This document shows positions 56,391 to 64,000 of a stretch of 64,000 bases of DNA, one piece after another. The DNA is taken from NCBI RefSeq assembly GCF_004362745.1, contig NZ_SNXY01000010.1:312501-376500 (forward strand). Direction: 5' to 3'. How positions within the stretch are numbered: position 1 is the first letter of the stretch; each line of letters begins with the position of its first letter. Source of the stretch: Oharaeibacter diazotrophicus (GTDB lineage: Bacteria; Pseudomonadota; Alphaproteobacteria; Rhizobiales; Pleomorphomonadaceae). The notes beneath the pieces are model-generated. The model ran no database searches. It was given only the letters and a program-made list of their open reading frames with translations, and was not told where the DNA came from. The position numbers were made by a program, and so were the translations under genes.

Positions 56391-57843
56391 GCCCGCCGAG
56401 CGGGCTCGCCGCCAGCGTGACGTCGCCGCCGTGGGCGCGCGCGACGTCGCGGGCGATGGTGAGCCCGAGCCCGGTGCCGGGGGCGTCCTGGTTGCGCGCC
56501 CGGTCGAGCCGGTAGAACGGGCGGAACACCGCCTCGCGTTCCTCGGCCGGGATACCCGGCCCGTCGTCGTCGACCACCACCTTCAGCCAGCCGCCACGGT
56601 GCTCCGCCGCGACGGCGACCTTGCCGTGTCCGTAGCGCACCGCGTTGCCGACGAGATTGCCGACGAGCCGCCGGAACGCGCCCGGCCGCACCGTCACCAC
56701 CGGATCGCCGGAAAAACTCGCCTCGACCCGCCGCCCCTCGGGCTGGCGCGCCGCCACGTCGGCGATCACCGCCGCGACGTCGGTCGGCACCGCCGCCTCG
56801 TCGAGATCGCCGCGGGCGAAGGCGAGATAGGCCTCCAGCATCGCCTCCATCTCGTCGACGTCGCGCCGCATCGGCTCGACGTCCTCGCCCTCGCCGAGCA
56901 GCGCGAGTTCCAGCCGGAACCGGGTCAGCACCGTCCTGAGGTCGTGGCTGACGCCGGCGAGCATGGTGGTGCGCTGGTCGATCTGGCGCTCGATGCGTCG
57001 GCGCATTTCCAGGAAGGCGAGGGCGGCGCGGCGGACCTCGCGCGCGCCCTGCGGCGAGAAGGCGCCGATCGGCCGGCCCTTGCCGAAGGCCTCGGCGGCG
57101 TTGGCGAGCCGCTGGATCGGCTTGACCTGATTGCGGATGAAGATGATCGACAGCACGATCAGCACCACGCCGACCACGCCCATCCAGACCAGGAAGAAGT
57201 GCCAGTTGGCGGCGTAGGCGAGGTTGCGCGGGAAGGTGACGCGCAGCGTGCCGCGGTCGATCGGCACCCGGATCTCGATCGTCGTCGTCGCCTCGTCGAT
57301 CGCCAGCGAGAACGGCCGGCCCAGCCGCGACCGCATCTCCGAGGACAGCGTCGAACCGAGCAGGCCGCCGGTGCGCGGCGCCGGCGCGAAGGCGCTCGCC
57401 GGCAGGACTTCGACCGACAGGTCGAGCCGGTTCGCGGCGACGCGCAGGATGGCGGCGACGTCGGTGCCCGGCGGCTGGTGCTCGACGAGGTCGACCACCG
57501 CCGCGATGTCGCGCACCACCGCCGACGACAGCCGCGCCGTCACCAGCGCCCAGTGCCGGTCCATGAACACGAAGGTCAGCACCGACAACAGCACCAGCAT
57601 CGGCGTGACGACGATCATCAGCGAGCGGCCGAGCAGGCTCTTCGGCAGCACCTGGCCCATGGCGCCCGCGAGCGCGCGCCAGGAGCGCAGCACCGGCCGC
57701 GGCATCACCCGCGCGACGGCCCGGCGCAGCGCCCGTGCGCAGCGGTCGCCGCGATCGAGCGCGCGCCCGACGACACCGGTCCCGACGCCGGCCTCGCCGC
57801 CGTCGTCGTCCGGGTCGTGGGACGGGCCGGCCACGCCGCTCAC
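56362..57843 (-). CDS. Sensor histidine kinase, EnvZ-like
   Basis: A 493-residue membrane kinase. Two helices at about 72-94 and 214-237 flank a periplasmic segment of about 120 residues; a HAMP segment follows (NQVKPIQRLANAAEAFGKG). The H-box is AGVSHDLRTVLTRFRLELAL with His300; Val replaces the usual Pro, which is common in this EnvZ-like group. The catalytic domain has NLVGNAVRYG, DDGPGIP and GTGLGLTIA. The GTG start overlaps the regulator's stop as GTGA. It phosphorylates the OmpR-type regulator. Confidence 0.93.
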   Translation of the reverse strand: MSGVAGPSHDPDDDGGEAGVGTGVVGRALDRGDRCARALRRAVARVMPRPVLRSWRALAGAMGQVLPKSLLGRSLMIVVTPMLVLLSVLTFVFMDRHWALVTARLSSAVVRDIAAVVDLVEHQPPGTDVAAILRVAANRLDLSVEVLPASAFAPAPRTGGLLGSTLSSEMRSRLGRPFSLAIDEATTTIEIRVPIDRGTLRVTFPRNLAYAANWHFFLVWMGVVGVVLIVLSIIFIRNQVKPIQRLANAAEAFGKGRPIGAFSPQGAREVRRAALAFLEMRRRIERQIDQRTTMLAGVSHDLRTVLTRFRLELALLGEGEDVEPMRRDVDEMEAMLEAYLAFARGDLDEAAVPTDVAAVIADVAARQPEGRRVEASFSGDPVVTVRPGAFRRLVGNLVGNAVRYGHGKVAVAAEHRGGWLKVVVDDDGPGIPAEEREAVFRPFYRLDRARNQDAPGTGLGLTIARDVARAHGGDVTLAASPLGGLRCVARLPG

Positions 57844-58541
57844 TCCCAGCGCAGCCGGTAGCCGACGCCGCGCACGGTCTGCAGGTGGACCGGGTTGGCC
57901 GGGTCGTCCTCGATCTTGCGGCGCAGCCGGTTGATCTGGACGTCGACCGCGCGGTCGCCGACGTCGGCGTCGGGGCCGGCGAGCTGGTCGCGGCCGACGA
58001 TGCCGTCGGGTGCGGCGGCGAACTGGCCGAGCAGCTGGCGCTCGCGGTCGGTCAGGCGCACGACCTCGTCGCCGTCGCGCAGCTCCTCGCGGCGGAGGTC
58101 GTAGGCGAAGCGGCCGAAGCGCACGGTCTCGGGCGGCGTGGCCTTGGCCTCGGCGGGTCGGCGCTTCATCAGGTTGGCGAGCCGCAACAGGAGTTCGCGC
58201 GGCTCGAACGGCTTGGCGAGATAGTCGTCGGCGCCGGCCTCGAGGCCGCGGATGCGGTCGTCGGGGTCGCCGCGCGCCGTCAGCAGCAGGATCGGCACGT
58301 CGCGTTCGCGCTTCAGCGACGCCGTCAGCGACAGCCCGTCCTCGCCGGGCATCATGACGTCGAGCACCATCAGGTCGAAGTCGATCGCGGCGAGCTTGCG
58401 GCGCGCCTCGGCGGCGTCGCCGGCGCCGGTGACGCGGAAGCCGTTGTTGCCGAGATAGCGGCCGATCAGCTGGCGGATCCGGCTGTCGTCGTCGACGACG
58501 AGCACGTGGCCGGCGTCGTCGGAGGGCGGGCGCGGCGCCAT
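57840..58541 (-). CDS. OmpR-family response regulator
   Basis: A 233-residue regulator. Receiver: VLVVDDDSRIRQLI, phospho-acceptor Asp61 in LMVLDVMMPGEDG, LTARGD and LAKPF. DNA-binding domain: RLTDRERQLLGQFAAAPDGIVGRDQLAG and VDVQINRLRRKIEDDPANPVHLQTVRGVGYRL. It follows the MarR gene by 7 bp and is coupled to the kinase, giving a three-gene regulatory operon. The MarR plus OmpR-type pair resembles PetP-PetR of Rhodobacter, but the targets here are unknown. Confidence 0.93.
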   Translation of the reverse strand: MAPRPPSDDAGHVLVVDDDSRIRQLIGRYLGNNGFRVTGAGDAAEARRKLAAIDFDLMVLDVMMPGEDGLSLTASLKRERDVPILLLTARGDPDDRIRGLEAGADDYLAKPFEPRELLLRLANLMKRRPAEAKATPPETVRFGRFAYDLRREELRDGDEVVRLTDRERQLLGQFAAAPDGIVGRDQLAGPDADVGDRAVDVQINRLRRKIEDDPANPVHLQTVRGVGYRLRWE

Positions 58542-58548
58542 CGCGGCA

Positions 58549-59073
58549 TCACTCCGCGTCGTCGGCGACGGCGCCGCGCGGCGCGTCGGCGTCGATCATG
58601 CGGGCGAGGAAGTCGCGCACGGTGCCGCGGGCCTCGGGCGGCAGGCCGGCGAGCGCCCGGCCGAGCCGGGCCGACTGGCGCGCCGACAGTTCCAGCGCCA
58701 GCGCACGGCCGCGCTCGGTGGCGTGCAGCAGGCGCTGGCGGCGGTCGACCGCGCCCTGCTCCTGCTCGACGTAGCCCTTGTCGACCAGTTCCTTGAGGAC
58801 GCGCCCGAGGCTCTGCTTGGTGATCCGCAGGGTGTCGAGCAGGTCGGTGACGCGCAGGCCCGGATTGCGCGACACGAAGTGCAGGACGCGGTGGTGCGCC
58901 CGGCCGAATCCGAAGCGGGCGAGCGTCTGGTCCGGCTCGCCGACGAAGTCGCGATAGGCGAAGAACAAGAGTTCGATCAGCTCGAAGTCGATCGTCGCGG
59001 CGTCCGGCGCGAGCACGGCCGGCGCGGCGGGGCGCGCCGTGGTGGCGTCGGCGGCGAAATTTACGTCAGCCAT
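58549..59073 (-). CDS. MarR-family regulator (PetP-like)
   Basis: A 174-residue winged-helix protein. LARFGFGRAHHRVLHFVSRNPGLRVTDLLDTLRITKQSLGRVLKELVDKGYVEQEQGAVDRRQRLLHATERG is a complete MarR DNA-binding domain with wing. The first gene of the operon with the OmpR-type regulator and kinase, and divergent from ilvE across 269 bp. In Rhodobacter the similar PetP is encoded beside PetR. Ligand and operator are unknown. Confidence 0.9.
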   Translation of the reverse strand: MADVNFAADATTARPAAPAVLAPDAATIDFELIELLFFAYRDFVGEPDQTLARFGFGRAHHRVLHFVSRNPGLRVTDLLDTLRITKQSLGRVLKELVDKGYVEQEQGAVDRRQRLLHATERGRALALELSARQSARLGRALAGLPPEARGTVRDFLARMIDADAPRGAVADDAE

Positions 59074-59342
59074 GTTGACTTATTCGGGTTCGTTTGTTAC
59101 TTGAGGATCCGTCACGGCGAAAGGATCGGTCGCGCGAGCGTCGATCCGGCCCCGAAGAGCCCGCTGCCGTTCCCGATCCGGGAGCGAACCATAGCCGGCC
59201 CGATGCCGCGACGCAAAACATGGGTCACGAACGGCGCATCCCCGTGGGAGCGCCTCGCGCGCCCGGGCGACCCGCCGCGACGGCGGGCGCCACAACGGCG
59301 GTCGGCCGGTGCCGACCCGACAACGGGAAGTGGGAGAAGATC

Positions 59343-60239
59343 ATGGCGAGCGTTCCCTTCGACAGCCGCGACGGTGTCATCTGGTTCGACGGCCAATTCG
59401 TCGACTGGAAGGACGCCAAGGTGCACGTGCTGACCCACGGCCTGCACTATGCCAGCGCCGTGTTCGAGGGCGAGCGCGCCTACGGCGGGGCGATCTTCAA
59501 GTCGCGCCAGCACGCCGAGCGCCTGATCGAGTCCGGCCGCATCCTCGGCTTCAAGGTCCCGTACTCCGTCGACGAGATCGTCGCCGCCAAGGACGAGACG
59601 CTGGCGCGCATGGGCTTCGAGAACGCCTACGTCCGCCCGATCGCCTGGCGCGGTTCGGAGATGATGGGCGTCTCGGCGCAGAACAACACCATCCACCTCG
59701 CGATCGCCGTCTGGGAGTGGCCGAGCTACTTCAAGCCGGAGGAGCGCCTGAAGGGCATCCGCCTCGACATCGCCGAGTACCGCCGCCCGGACCCGAAGAC
59801 GGCGCCGTCGCGCTCCAAGGCCGCCGGTCTCTACATGATCTGCACGATCAGCAAGCACGCGGCCGAGGCCAAGGGCTACGCCGACGCGATGATGTACGAC
59901 TATCGCGGCTACGTCGCCGAGGCGACCGGCGCCAACATCTTCTTCGTCAAGGACGGCAAGGTCCACACCCCGACGCCGGACTGCTTCCTGAACGGCATCA
60001 CCCGGCAGACCGTGATCGAACTCGCCGGCCGCCGTGGGATCGAGGTGGTCGAGCGCCACATCATGCCGGAGGAGCTGGGTGGCTTCACCGAGTGCTTCAT
60101 CTGCGGCACCGCCGCCGAGGTCACCCCCGTGTCGGAGATCGGCCCGCACGTCTTCAAGCCGGCGACGATCACCGAAACGCTGATGAACGACTACATGGCC
60201 GAAGTGCAGCCGAAGCCCGCCGCCGTCGCGGCGGAGTGA
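59343..60239 (+). CDS. ilvE: Branched-chain amino acid aminotransferase
   Basis: A 298-residue fold-type IV PLP enzyme transferring amino groups between Leu/Ile/Val and 2-oxoglutarate. VHVLTHGLHYASAVFEGERAYGG opens the fold; the PLP Lys lies in SRSKAAGLYM; MMYDYRGYVAEATGANIFFV and GITRQTVIELA are diagnostic, and FICGTAAEVTPV gives the cofactor-phosphate loop. ATG 59343 has GGGAGAAG upstream. It ends at a strong terminator. Confidence 0.96.
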   Translation: MASVPFDSRDGVIWFDGQFVDWKDAKVHVLTHGLHYASAVFEGERAYGGAIFKSRQHAERLIESGRILGFKVPYSVDEIVAAKDETLARMGFENAYVRPIAWRGSEMMGVSAQNNTIHLAIAVWEWPSYFKPEERLKGIRLDIAEYRRPDPKTAPSRSKAAGLYMICTISKHAAEAKGYADAMMYDYRGYVAEATGANIFFVKDGKVHTPTPDCFLNGITRQTVIELAGRRGIEVVERHIMPEELGGFTECFICGTAAEVTPVSEIGPHVFKPATITETLMNDYMAEVQPKPAAVAAE

Positions 60240-60249
60240 TCCCGAAACG

Positions 60250-60287
60250 CCCCGCGCGCCGGCTCTCCGCTCGGCGCGCGGGGACTT
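60250..60287 (+). terminator. Intrinsic terminator of ilvE
   Basis: CCCCGCGCGCC pairs with GGCGCGCGGGG across a 12-base loop and is followed by ACTTTTC, 11 bp after the ilvE stop. The AIM24 gene ends 17 bp further on the minus strand. Confidence 0.75.
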
Positions 60288-60303
60288 TTCCTCACCCCCG
60301 CCC

Positions 60304-61152
60304 TCAGCGGTTGTCGCCGTCGAGCAGGCGGCCGAGACCGCCGAGGAGCGAGCCCTCGCCCTGGCCGCCGCCGCCGGTCTGCGGCGCCGCCGCCCACATC
60401 CGGCCGGCGAAGCGCGAGAACGGCAGCGACTGCAGCCAGACCGTCCCGGGCCCGGTCAGACGGGCGAAGAACACGCCCTCGCCGCCGAAGATCATCGACT
60501 TGATCGAGCCGGCGCGCACGACGTCGAAGTCGACGCCGGCGGTGTAGGCGGCGACGCAGCCGGTGTCGACGTGGAGTTCCTCGCCGGGCGCGAGCTCGCG
60601 CTGGACCAGCGTGCCGCCCATGTGCACGAACACCCAGCCGTCGCCGTCGAGGCGCTGCATCACGAAGCCCTCGCCGCCGAACAGGCCGGTCATGATCCGG
60701 CGCTGGAAGGCGATGCCGAGCGAGACGCCCTTGGCGGCGGCCAGGAACGAGTCCTTCTGGCACACCAGCGTGCCGCCGACGGTGTCGAGCTTGATCGCCA
60801 GGATGTGGCCCGGGAACGGCGCGGCGAAGGCGACGCGCGCCTTGCCGGAGCCCTCGTGGGTGAACACGGTGGTGAACAGGCTCTCGCCGGTGATCAGCCG
60901 CTTGCCGGCACCCATCAGCTTGCCGAGGAGGCCGCCGCCGGCGCCCGAGCCGTCGCCGAACACGGTGGTCATGGTCACCGACGGCGCCTTGAACATCATC
61001 GCGCCGGCCTCGGCCACCGCGCTCTCGCCGGGATCGAGCTCGATCTCGACGAACTGCATCTCGGCGCCCTTGATCTCGAAGTCGATGTCGTCGGCACCGC
61101 CGCCGGCGGTGTGCCGGGCGACGGGAACGGACGGAACGGATCCCCAGACCAT
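60304..61152 (-). CDS. TIGR00266/AIM24 family protein
   Basis: A 282-residue protein of the AIM24 (DUF124) family, a double-stranded beta-helix fold also found in mitochondria. Motifs are ELDPGESAVAEAGAMMFKAPSVTM, GESLFTTVFTHEGSGKARVAFAAPFPGHI and GLFGGEGFVMQRLDGDGWVFVHMGGT. The function is unknown; members have been tied to phage-shock or membrane stress contexts. No membrane helix is present, so it is cytoplasmic. The final part GGGGQGEGSLLGGLGRLL is flexible. Confidence 0.9.
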   Translation of the reverse strand: MVWGSVPSVPVARHTAGGGADDIDFEIKGAEMQFVEIELDPGESAVAEAGAMMFKAPSVTMTTVFGDGSGAGGGLLGKLMGAGKRLITGESLFTTVFTHEGSGKARVAFAAPFPGHILAIKLDTVGGTLVCQKDSFLAAAKGVSLGIAFQRRIMTGLFGGEGFVMQRLDGDGWVFVHMGGTLVQRELAPGEELHVDTGCVAAYTAGVDFDVVRAGSIKSMIFGGEGVFFARLTGPGTVWLQSLPFSRFAGRMWAAAPQTGGGGQGEGSLLGGLGRLLDGDNR

Positions 61153-61219
61153 TGCCTGCTCTCCTCTCTTCCCGCGGCAACGGTCGCCGACGCGCGTGGT
61201 CGCCGGCGACCGCCAGGAC

Positions 61220-61831
61220 TCAGACCTTCACCCGGGTCGCCTCGAAGGCCGGGACGGCGGCGGCGAAGGCGTCGAGCCATTCCACCAGCCGCGGATGCTC
61301 CGCACGCCAGGTGCCGTCGAAACGGAAGTCGAGGTAGCCGAGCGCGCAGGCGAGCGCGATGTCGCCGATCCAAACGCGGCCCTGCGGCGGCGGCGCGGCC
61401 TCGAGCGCGGCCACCGCCCGCTCGATCTTGCCGACCTGATGGGCGTCCCACTTGGCGCTGCGCTCGCCTTCGGCGCGCATGGCCACCTCGTAGCGGCGCA
61501 GGATGGCGGCGTCCATGATGCCGTCGGCGGTCGCCTGCAGCACCAGCGCCGGGAAGCGCTCGGCCGGGTCGGTCGGCAGGATGCGGCCGCCGCCGGCGAC
61601 GTGGTCGAGATATTCCACGATCACCCGGCTGTCGTAGAGGCAGGTGCCGTCGGCGGTGATCAGCGCCGGGATCTTGCCGAGCGGGTTCTCGCGGCGGATC
61701 GAATCCGCGGGGTCGTTGGTGTCGGTGACCTTGACCGTGATGCGGTCGGAGAGGCCGAGCACCGCGGCGGCGATCTTGACCTTGCGGCCGAAGGGCGAGG
61801 GCGGCGAGGAGCGGAGGACGAAGTCGGTCAT
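61220..61831 (-). CDS. Glutathione S-transferase family protein
   Basis: A 203-residue GST. The N-terminal thioredoxin-like domain (1-80) has SPPSPFGRKVKIAA and NPLGKIPALITADGTCLYDSRVIVEYLDHV; the C-terminal helical domain has WIGDIALACALGYLDFRF. Substrate class is not clear. Same strand as AIM24 and DUF1176 genes with short gaps, suggesting one transcript. Confidence 0.9.
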   Translation of the reverse strand: MTDFVLRSSPPSPFGRKVKIAAAVLGLSDRITVKVTDTNDPADSIRRENPLGKIPALITADGTCLYDSRVIVEYLDHVAGGGRILPTDPAERFPALVLQATADGIMDAAILRRYEVAMRAEGERSAKWDAHQVGKIERAVAALEAAPPPQGRVWIGDIALACALGYLDFRFDGTWRAEHPRLVEWLDAFAAAVPAFEATRVKV

Positions 61832-61853
61832 TCTGGCTGTGGTCCTGCGGGGG

Positions 61854-62882
61854 TCACGGGGTGGGTGTGGGAAAGACGGGGCGCAGCGGGCCGGGATCGG
61901 CGCCGCAGCGGTCGGCGGCCTCGAAGCGGTCGAGGCGGTAGGCGTAGGCGTCGAAGCTCCAGGTGCCGCGGCCGGCGCAGCCGCCGGGATCGCGGGTGCC
62001 GCCGGCGAGCCGGGCGCCGTCGAGTTCGACGTCGTCGAGCGTGTCGGTGCCGAACCAGCCGAGCCGCGGCGACCAGCCGGCGAAGACCAGGAGGTGCATG
62101 CCGCCGATCTCGCCGCTCTCGATCTCGTAGAGCCGGAACGCGGTCCGGCCGGCCGAGCGGAAGCAGGGCAGGGCGTAGACGGTGGCGGTGTCCGACACCG
62201 AGGCGACGATCGGCGCCACGGCGGCGAGGTCGGCCGAGTCCGCCGCCTCGCAGCCGCTCGCCACCGCGTGCCACTCGGCGAGCCGCGGCGGCACGCCGGC
62301 GCCGGCCACCAGCGCGCGGCGGTCGACCGCGGGCGCCGGCTCCAACCCCTCGGGTCGGCCGAAGCGGCGGTCGCCGACGACGCGGCGCTGGACGTCGTCG
62401 ATGGCGTCGAGCGCGTCGGCGAGGCCGCGCAGGCGGAACACGTCGGTGTGCGGCGCGCCGGCGACGTCGACGTAGGAGAAGCGCAGCGACGCCCCGGTGA
62501 AGAGCCGCACCACCAGCCGGTCCAGCGCCGACTGCGACAGCACGTAGAAGTCGGTCGGCGCGACGAAGGGAGCGTAGTCGGCGATGGGCTGCAGCCGGAC
62601 GCCGACGCCGTTGTCGACCGTCACCGCCACCGGGCGGTCGCGGTCGGCGAGGGCGCCGAGCGTGGCGATCGACAGCGTCCAGCGCGCCCGCGAGGCCGGG
62701 CCGCGAGCGATCCGGAGCACGCTGCCGGGTCCGTCGCCCTCGGCACGGATCGAGGCGGTGCAGGCGCGGGCGTCGTCGCAGCGGATCTCGACGCCGCCGA
62801 AGCGCTCGACCACGTCGGCCGCGGCGGGCGGCGCGGCGGCGAGGAGCAGCAGGATGGCGGCGGCCCGGGCGAGGGCGGACAT
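61854..62882 (-). CDS. Secreted DUF1176 protein
   Basis: A 342-residue exported protein. Signal peptide 1-22 (ARAAAILLLLAAAPPAAA). The body carries the DUF1176 pattern, with IRCDDARACTASIRAEG, FYVLSQSALDRLVVRLFTGASLRFSYVD and the C-terminal block PGGCAGRGTWSFDAYAYRLDRFEAADRCGAD, whose Cys residues could form a disulfide. The family is uncharacterised and periplasmic. It lies 22 bp before the GST start and 8 bp after the RNase T2 gene. Confidence 0.82.
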   Translation of the reverse strand: MSALARAAAILLLLAAAPPAAADVVERFGGVEIRCDDARACTASIRAEGDGPGSVLRIARGPASRARWTLSIATLGALADRDRPVAVTVDNGVGVRLQPIADYAPFVAPTDFYVLSQSALDRLVVRLFTGASLRFSYVDVAGAPHTDVFRLRGLADALDAIDDVQRRVVGDRRFGRPEGLEPAPAVDRRALVAGAGVPPRLAEWHAVASGCEAADSADLAAVAPIVASVSDTATVYALPCFRSAGRTAFRLYEIESGEIGGMHLLVFAGWSPRLGWFGTDTLDDVELDGARLAGGTRDPGGCAGRGTWSFDAYAYRLDRFEAADRCGADPGPLRPVFPTPTP

Positions 62883-62890
62883 GGCGGGCC

Positions 62891-63550
62891 TCAGCGCACC
62901 GGCGGCATCGTGACGGACGCCTTGCGGCAGCCGCGGGCGTCGACCTCGCGGCAGTCGGTGAAGGCGAGGTCGCGCGTCAGGCAGATCCGGACCTCGCGCA
63001 GGCGGCGGCCGTCGCAGGTCACCGCGACGCCGTCGGCGGCGAGCCCCGGGTTGGCGTCGCGGAACGCCCGCTCCACCGCGGCCGGCGCGACGGTGCGGTA
63101 GCGGTCGACCTTGGCGAACTCGGCGGGCACCGTCACCGCCGCGCGGGCCCGGCGCACCAGCGCCAGGTAGTCCGTCGAGGACAGGCCCGAGCAGGTGCCG
63201 TGCTTGGCCCATTCGTGCCGGACGAGGCCCGGGTCCGGCATGATGTCGAGCATCGCCTCGACCGCGTCGCGCGACGGCCGGTCGCGCCGGTCGGCGGCGC
63301 AGAAGTCCGGGTAGCCGCGGTCGTATTGCGGCCACAGGCCGTGGACCACGAAGGCGTAGGGTCGGCCGCCGTCGCATTGCGCCGAGCCCTCGTCGTCGGC
63401 GGCCGCCTCGCAGTAGGACGGCGACCACGACAGCGCCAGGACGTAGAAGTCGAAGTCGCCGGGCTTGCCGTCGGCCCGTGCCGCCGCCGGCGCCAGCACC
63501 GTGGCGGCGAGCGCTGCCGCGGCCACCGCCCGGCGTGCCGCCGAGGTCAT
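62891..63550 (-). CDS. Exported ribonuclease T2
   Basis: A 219-residue RNase T2 family enzyme. Signal peptide 1-26 (AALAATVLAPAAARA). The two catalytic histidine segments are FVVHGLWPQYDRG (CAS I) and LVRHEWAKHGTCSG (CAS II), both complete, with several Cys for disulfides. It degrades RNA without base specificity in the periplasm or outside the cell, as E. coli RNase I does. ATG overlaps the next upstream gene's stop (ATGA). Confidence 0.93.
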   Translation of the reverse strand: MTSAARRAVAAAALAATVLAPAAARADGKPGDFDFYVLALSWSPSYCEAAADDEGSAQCDGGRPYAFVVHGLWPQYDRGYPDFCAADRRDRPSRDAVEAMLDIMPDPGLVRHEWAKHGTCSGLSSTDYLALVRRARAAVTVPAEFAKVDRYRTVAPAAVERAFRDANPGLAADGVAVTCDGRRLREVRICLTRDLAFTDCREVDARGCRKASVTMPPVR

Positions 63551-63969
63551 TTCAGCACCCGGCAGTCGGCGTCGTAGACGCGGTAGTAGTCCTGGCGCGG
63601 CAGGCAGAACTCGACGCCCCAGCCGAGCGAGGCGAAGCCCTGGCGGGCCGAGATCACGTAATAGAGCCGGTCGTGCCGCCGCGGGCCGAGCACGGCGGTC
63701 GCCACGCAGTGGCGGTGGGCGATCGCGCTGACGAAGCGGACGCCCGGATAGCTCTGCCGCGGCGCGTCGACGGCCGCGATGCGGACGCCGTCGTGCCAAG
63801 TGTCGCGCTCGGCGGCGTTCTGGCGGGCGACGATGGTGGAGAGCACACCTGCGTCGTCGCAGGCGGGGATGCCGGCCTCCGCGACGCCGGCGCCCGGCGC
63901 GGCGAGATCGGCCGCGGCGGCGGCCGAGGTCAGGGCGGCGAGGACGGCGAGGGTCGCGGCGGCGCGCAT
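63547..63969 (-). CDS. Small exported protein coupled to RNase T2
   Basis: A 140-residue protein with a signal peptide (1-20, AVLAALTSAAAAA). The mature part has three to four Cys (IPACDDAG, HRHCVATAVLG, VEFCLPRQDYY, DADCRVLK) and the pattern RLYYVISARQGFASLGWGVEFCL. It recurs among secreted proteins of this order without known function. Its stop overlaps the RNase T2 start, so the two are translationally coupled. No full upstream promoter can be seen within the remaining 31 bp of the window. Confidence 0.75.
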   Translation of the reverse strand: MRAAATLAVLAALTSAAAAADLAAPGAGVAEAGIPACDDAGVLSTIVARQNAAERDTWHDGVRIAAVDAPRQSYPGVRFVSAIAHRHCVATAVLGPRRHDRLYYVISARQGFASLGWGVEFCLPRQDYYRVYDADCRVLK

Positions 63970-64000
63970 CGGACGGCTCCGGTCGAAAGGTCGGGCCGAA

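Noticed and set aside
57664-57843. Later ATG as the kinase start
   Set aside because: GTG 57843 overlaps the regulator stop as GTGA, which matches the coupling seen across the window, so it is preferred.
56362-57843. Inactive kinase because Val replaces Pro in the H-box
   Set aside because: This change is frequent in EnvZ-like kinases and all ATP-binding motifs are intact.

Overview
The window is about 64 kb of very GC-rich, densely coding DNA with the gene content of an alphaproteobacterium of the order Hyphomicrobiales (Rhizobiales). The main evidence is a complete CtrA regulator next to fliI-fliJ, a ChpT histidine phosphotransferase, GANTC (CcrM-type) sites clustered in front of ctrA, CtrA-type TTAA-N7-TTAAC boxes, an alphaproteobacterial che operon, and families common in this order (DUF1134, DUF2336, DUF1127, ExoD, DUF1176, DUF2927). 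The genus cannot be fixed from sequence alone. No rRNA, tRNA, CRISPR array, insertion sequence, phage gene or integration site was recognised, so this reads as ordinary chromosome.

Layout. 1-6.9 kb: the tail of a DUF2254 membrane protein, a RecD2-type helicase, a nitroreductase / flavin reductase / HAD phosphatase operon on the minus strand, and two secreted proteins of unknown role. 7-13.6 kb: a minus-strand signalling block, chpT then cheA-cheW-cheY-cheB-cheR, with a CtrA-like box ahead of cheA. 13.7-16.1 kb: a YHS protein, a DUF1134 protein and a membrane-anchored coiled-coil protein. 16.2-19.2 kb: a probable zinc ABC importer operon led by a His-rich membrane peptide, behind a Zur-like box. 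19.4-23.9 kb: a MarR regulator, a CNNM/CorC-type protein, ExoD, a KpsF isomerase and a short CitE-like protein. 23.9-28.3 kb: a lytic transglycosylase behind a perfect CtrA box, a DUF2336 protein, an Hpt protein, NAD kinase and CutA. 28.4-34.2 kb: a large membrane-embedded patatin, then ctrA divergent from fliI-fliJ.

34.2-45.5 kb: a sulfotransferase-like protein, small ORFs, an acidic protein, YchF, a GAF-GGDEF-EAL protein, peptidyl-tRNA hydrolase and L25, then two convergent caspase-fold genes (one fused to an FGE-like domain, the other with Ser in place of the catalytic Cys) and prs. 45.6-50.3 kb: a lipoprotein, an M24-fold protein that appears to lack metal ligands, and an operon of lgt, a MidA-type methyltransferase and a PgeF/laccase-domain protein. 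50.4-55.9 kb: a small secreted protein, UbiK, YbjN, ProC, a TetR-like regulator, a CsaA-like tRNA-binding protein and a LysR regulator divergent from a DUF1127-like gene. 56.4-64 kb: a MarR / OmpR-type regulator / EnvZ-like kinase operon divergent from ilvE, then AIM24, GST, DUF1176, RNase T2 and a small secreted protein.

The most coherent theme is cell-cycle-linked motility and envelope control: ctrA, chpT, che genes, fliIJ, a transglycosylase and an Hpt protein, with CtrA-type boxes at several promoters. The least understood parts are the caspase pair, the His-rich leader of the zinc operon, the patatin membrane protein and the short CitE-like protein. No wholly new multi-gene system could be demonstrated.
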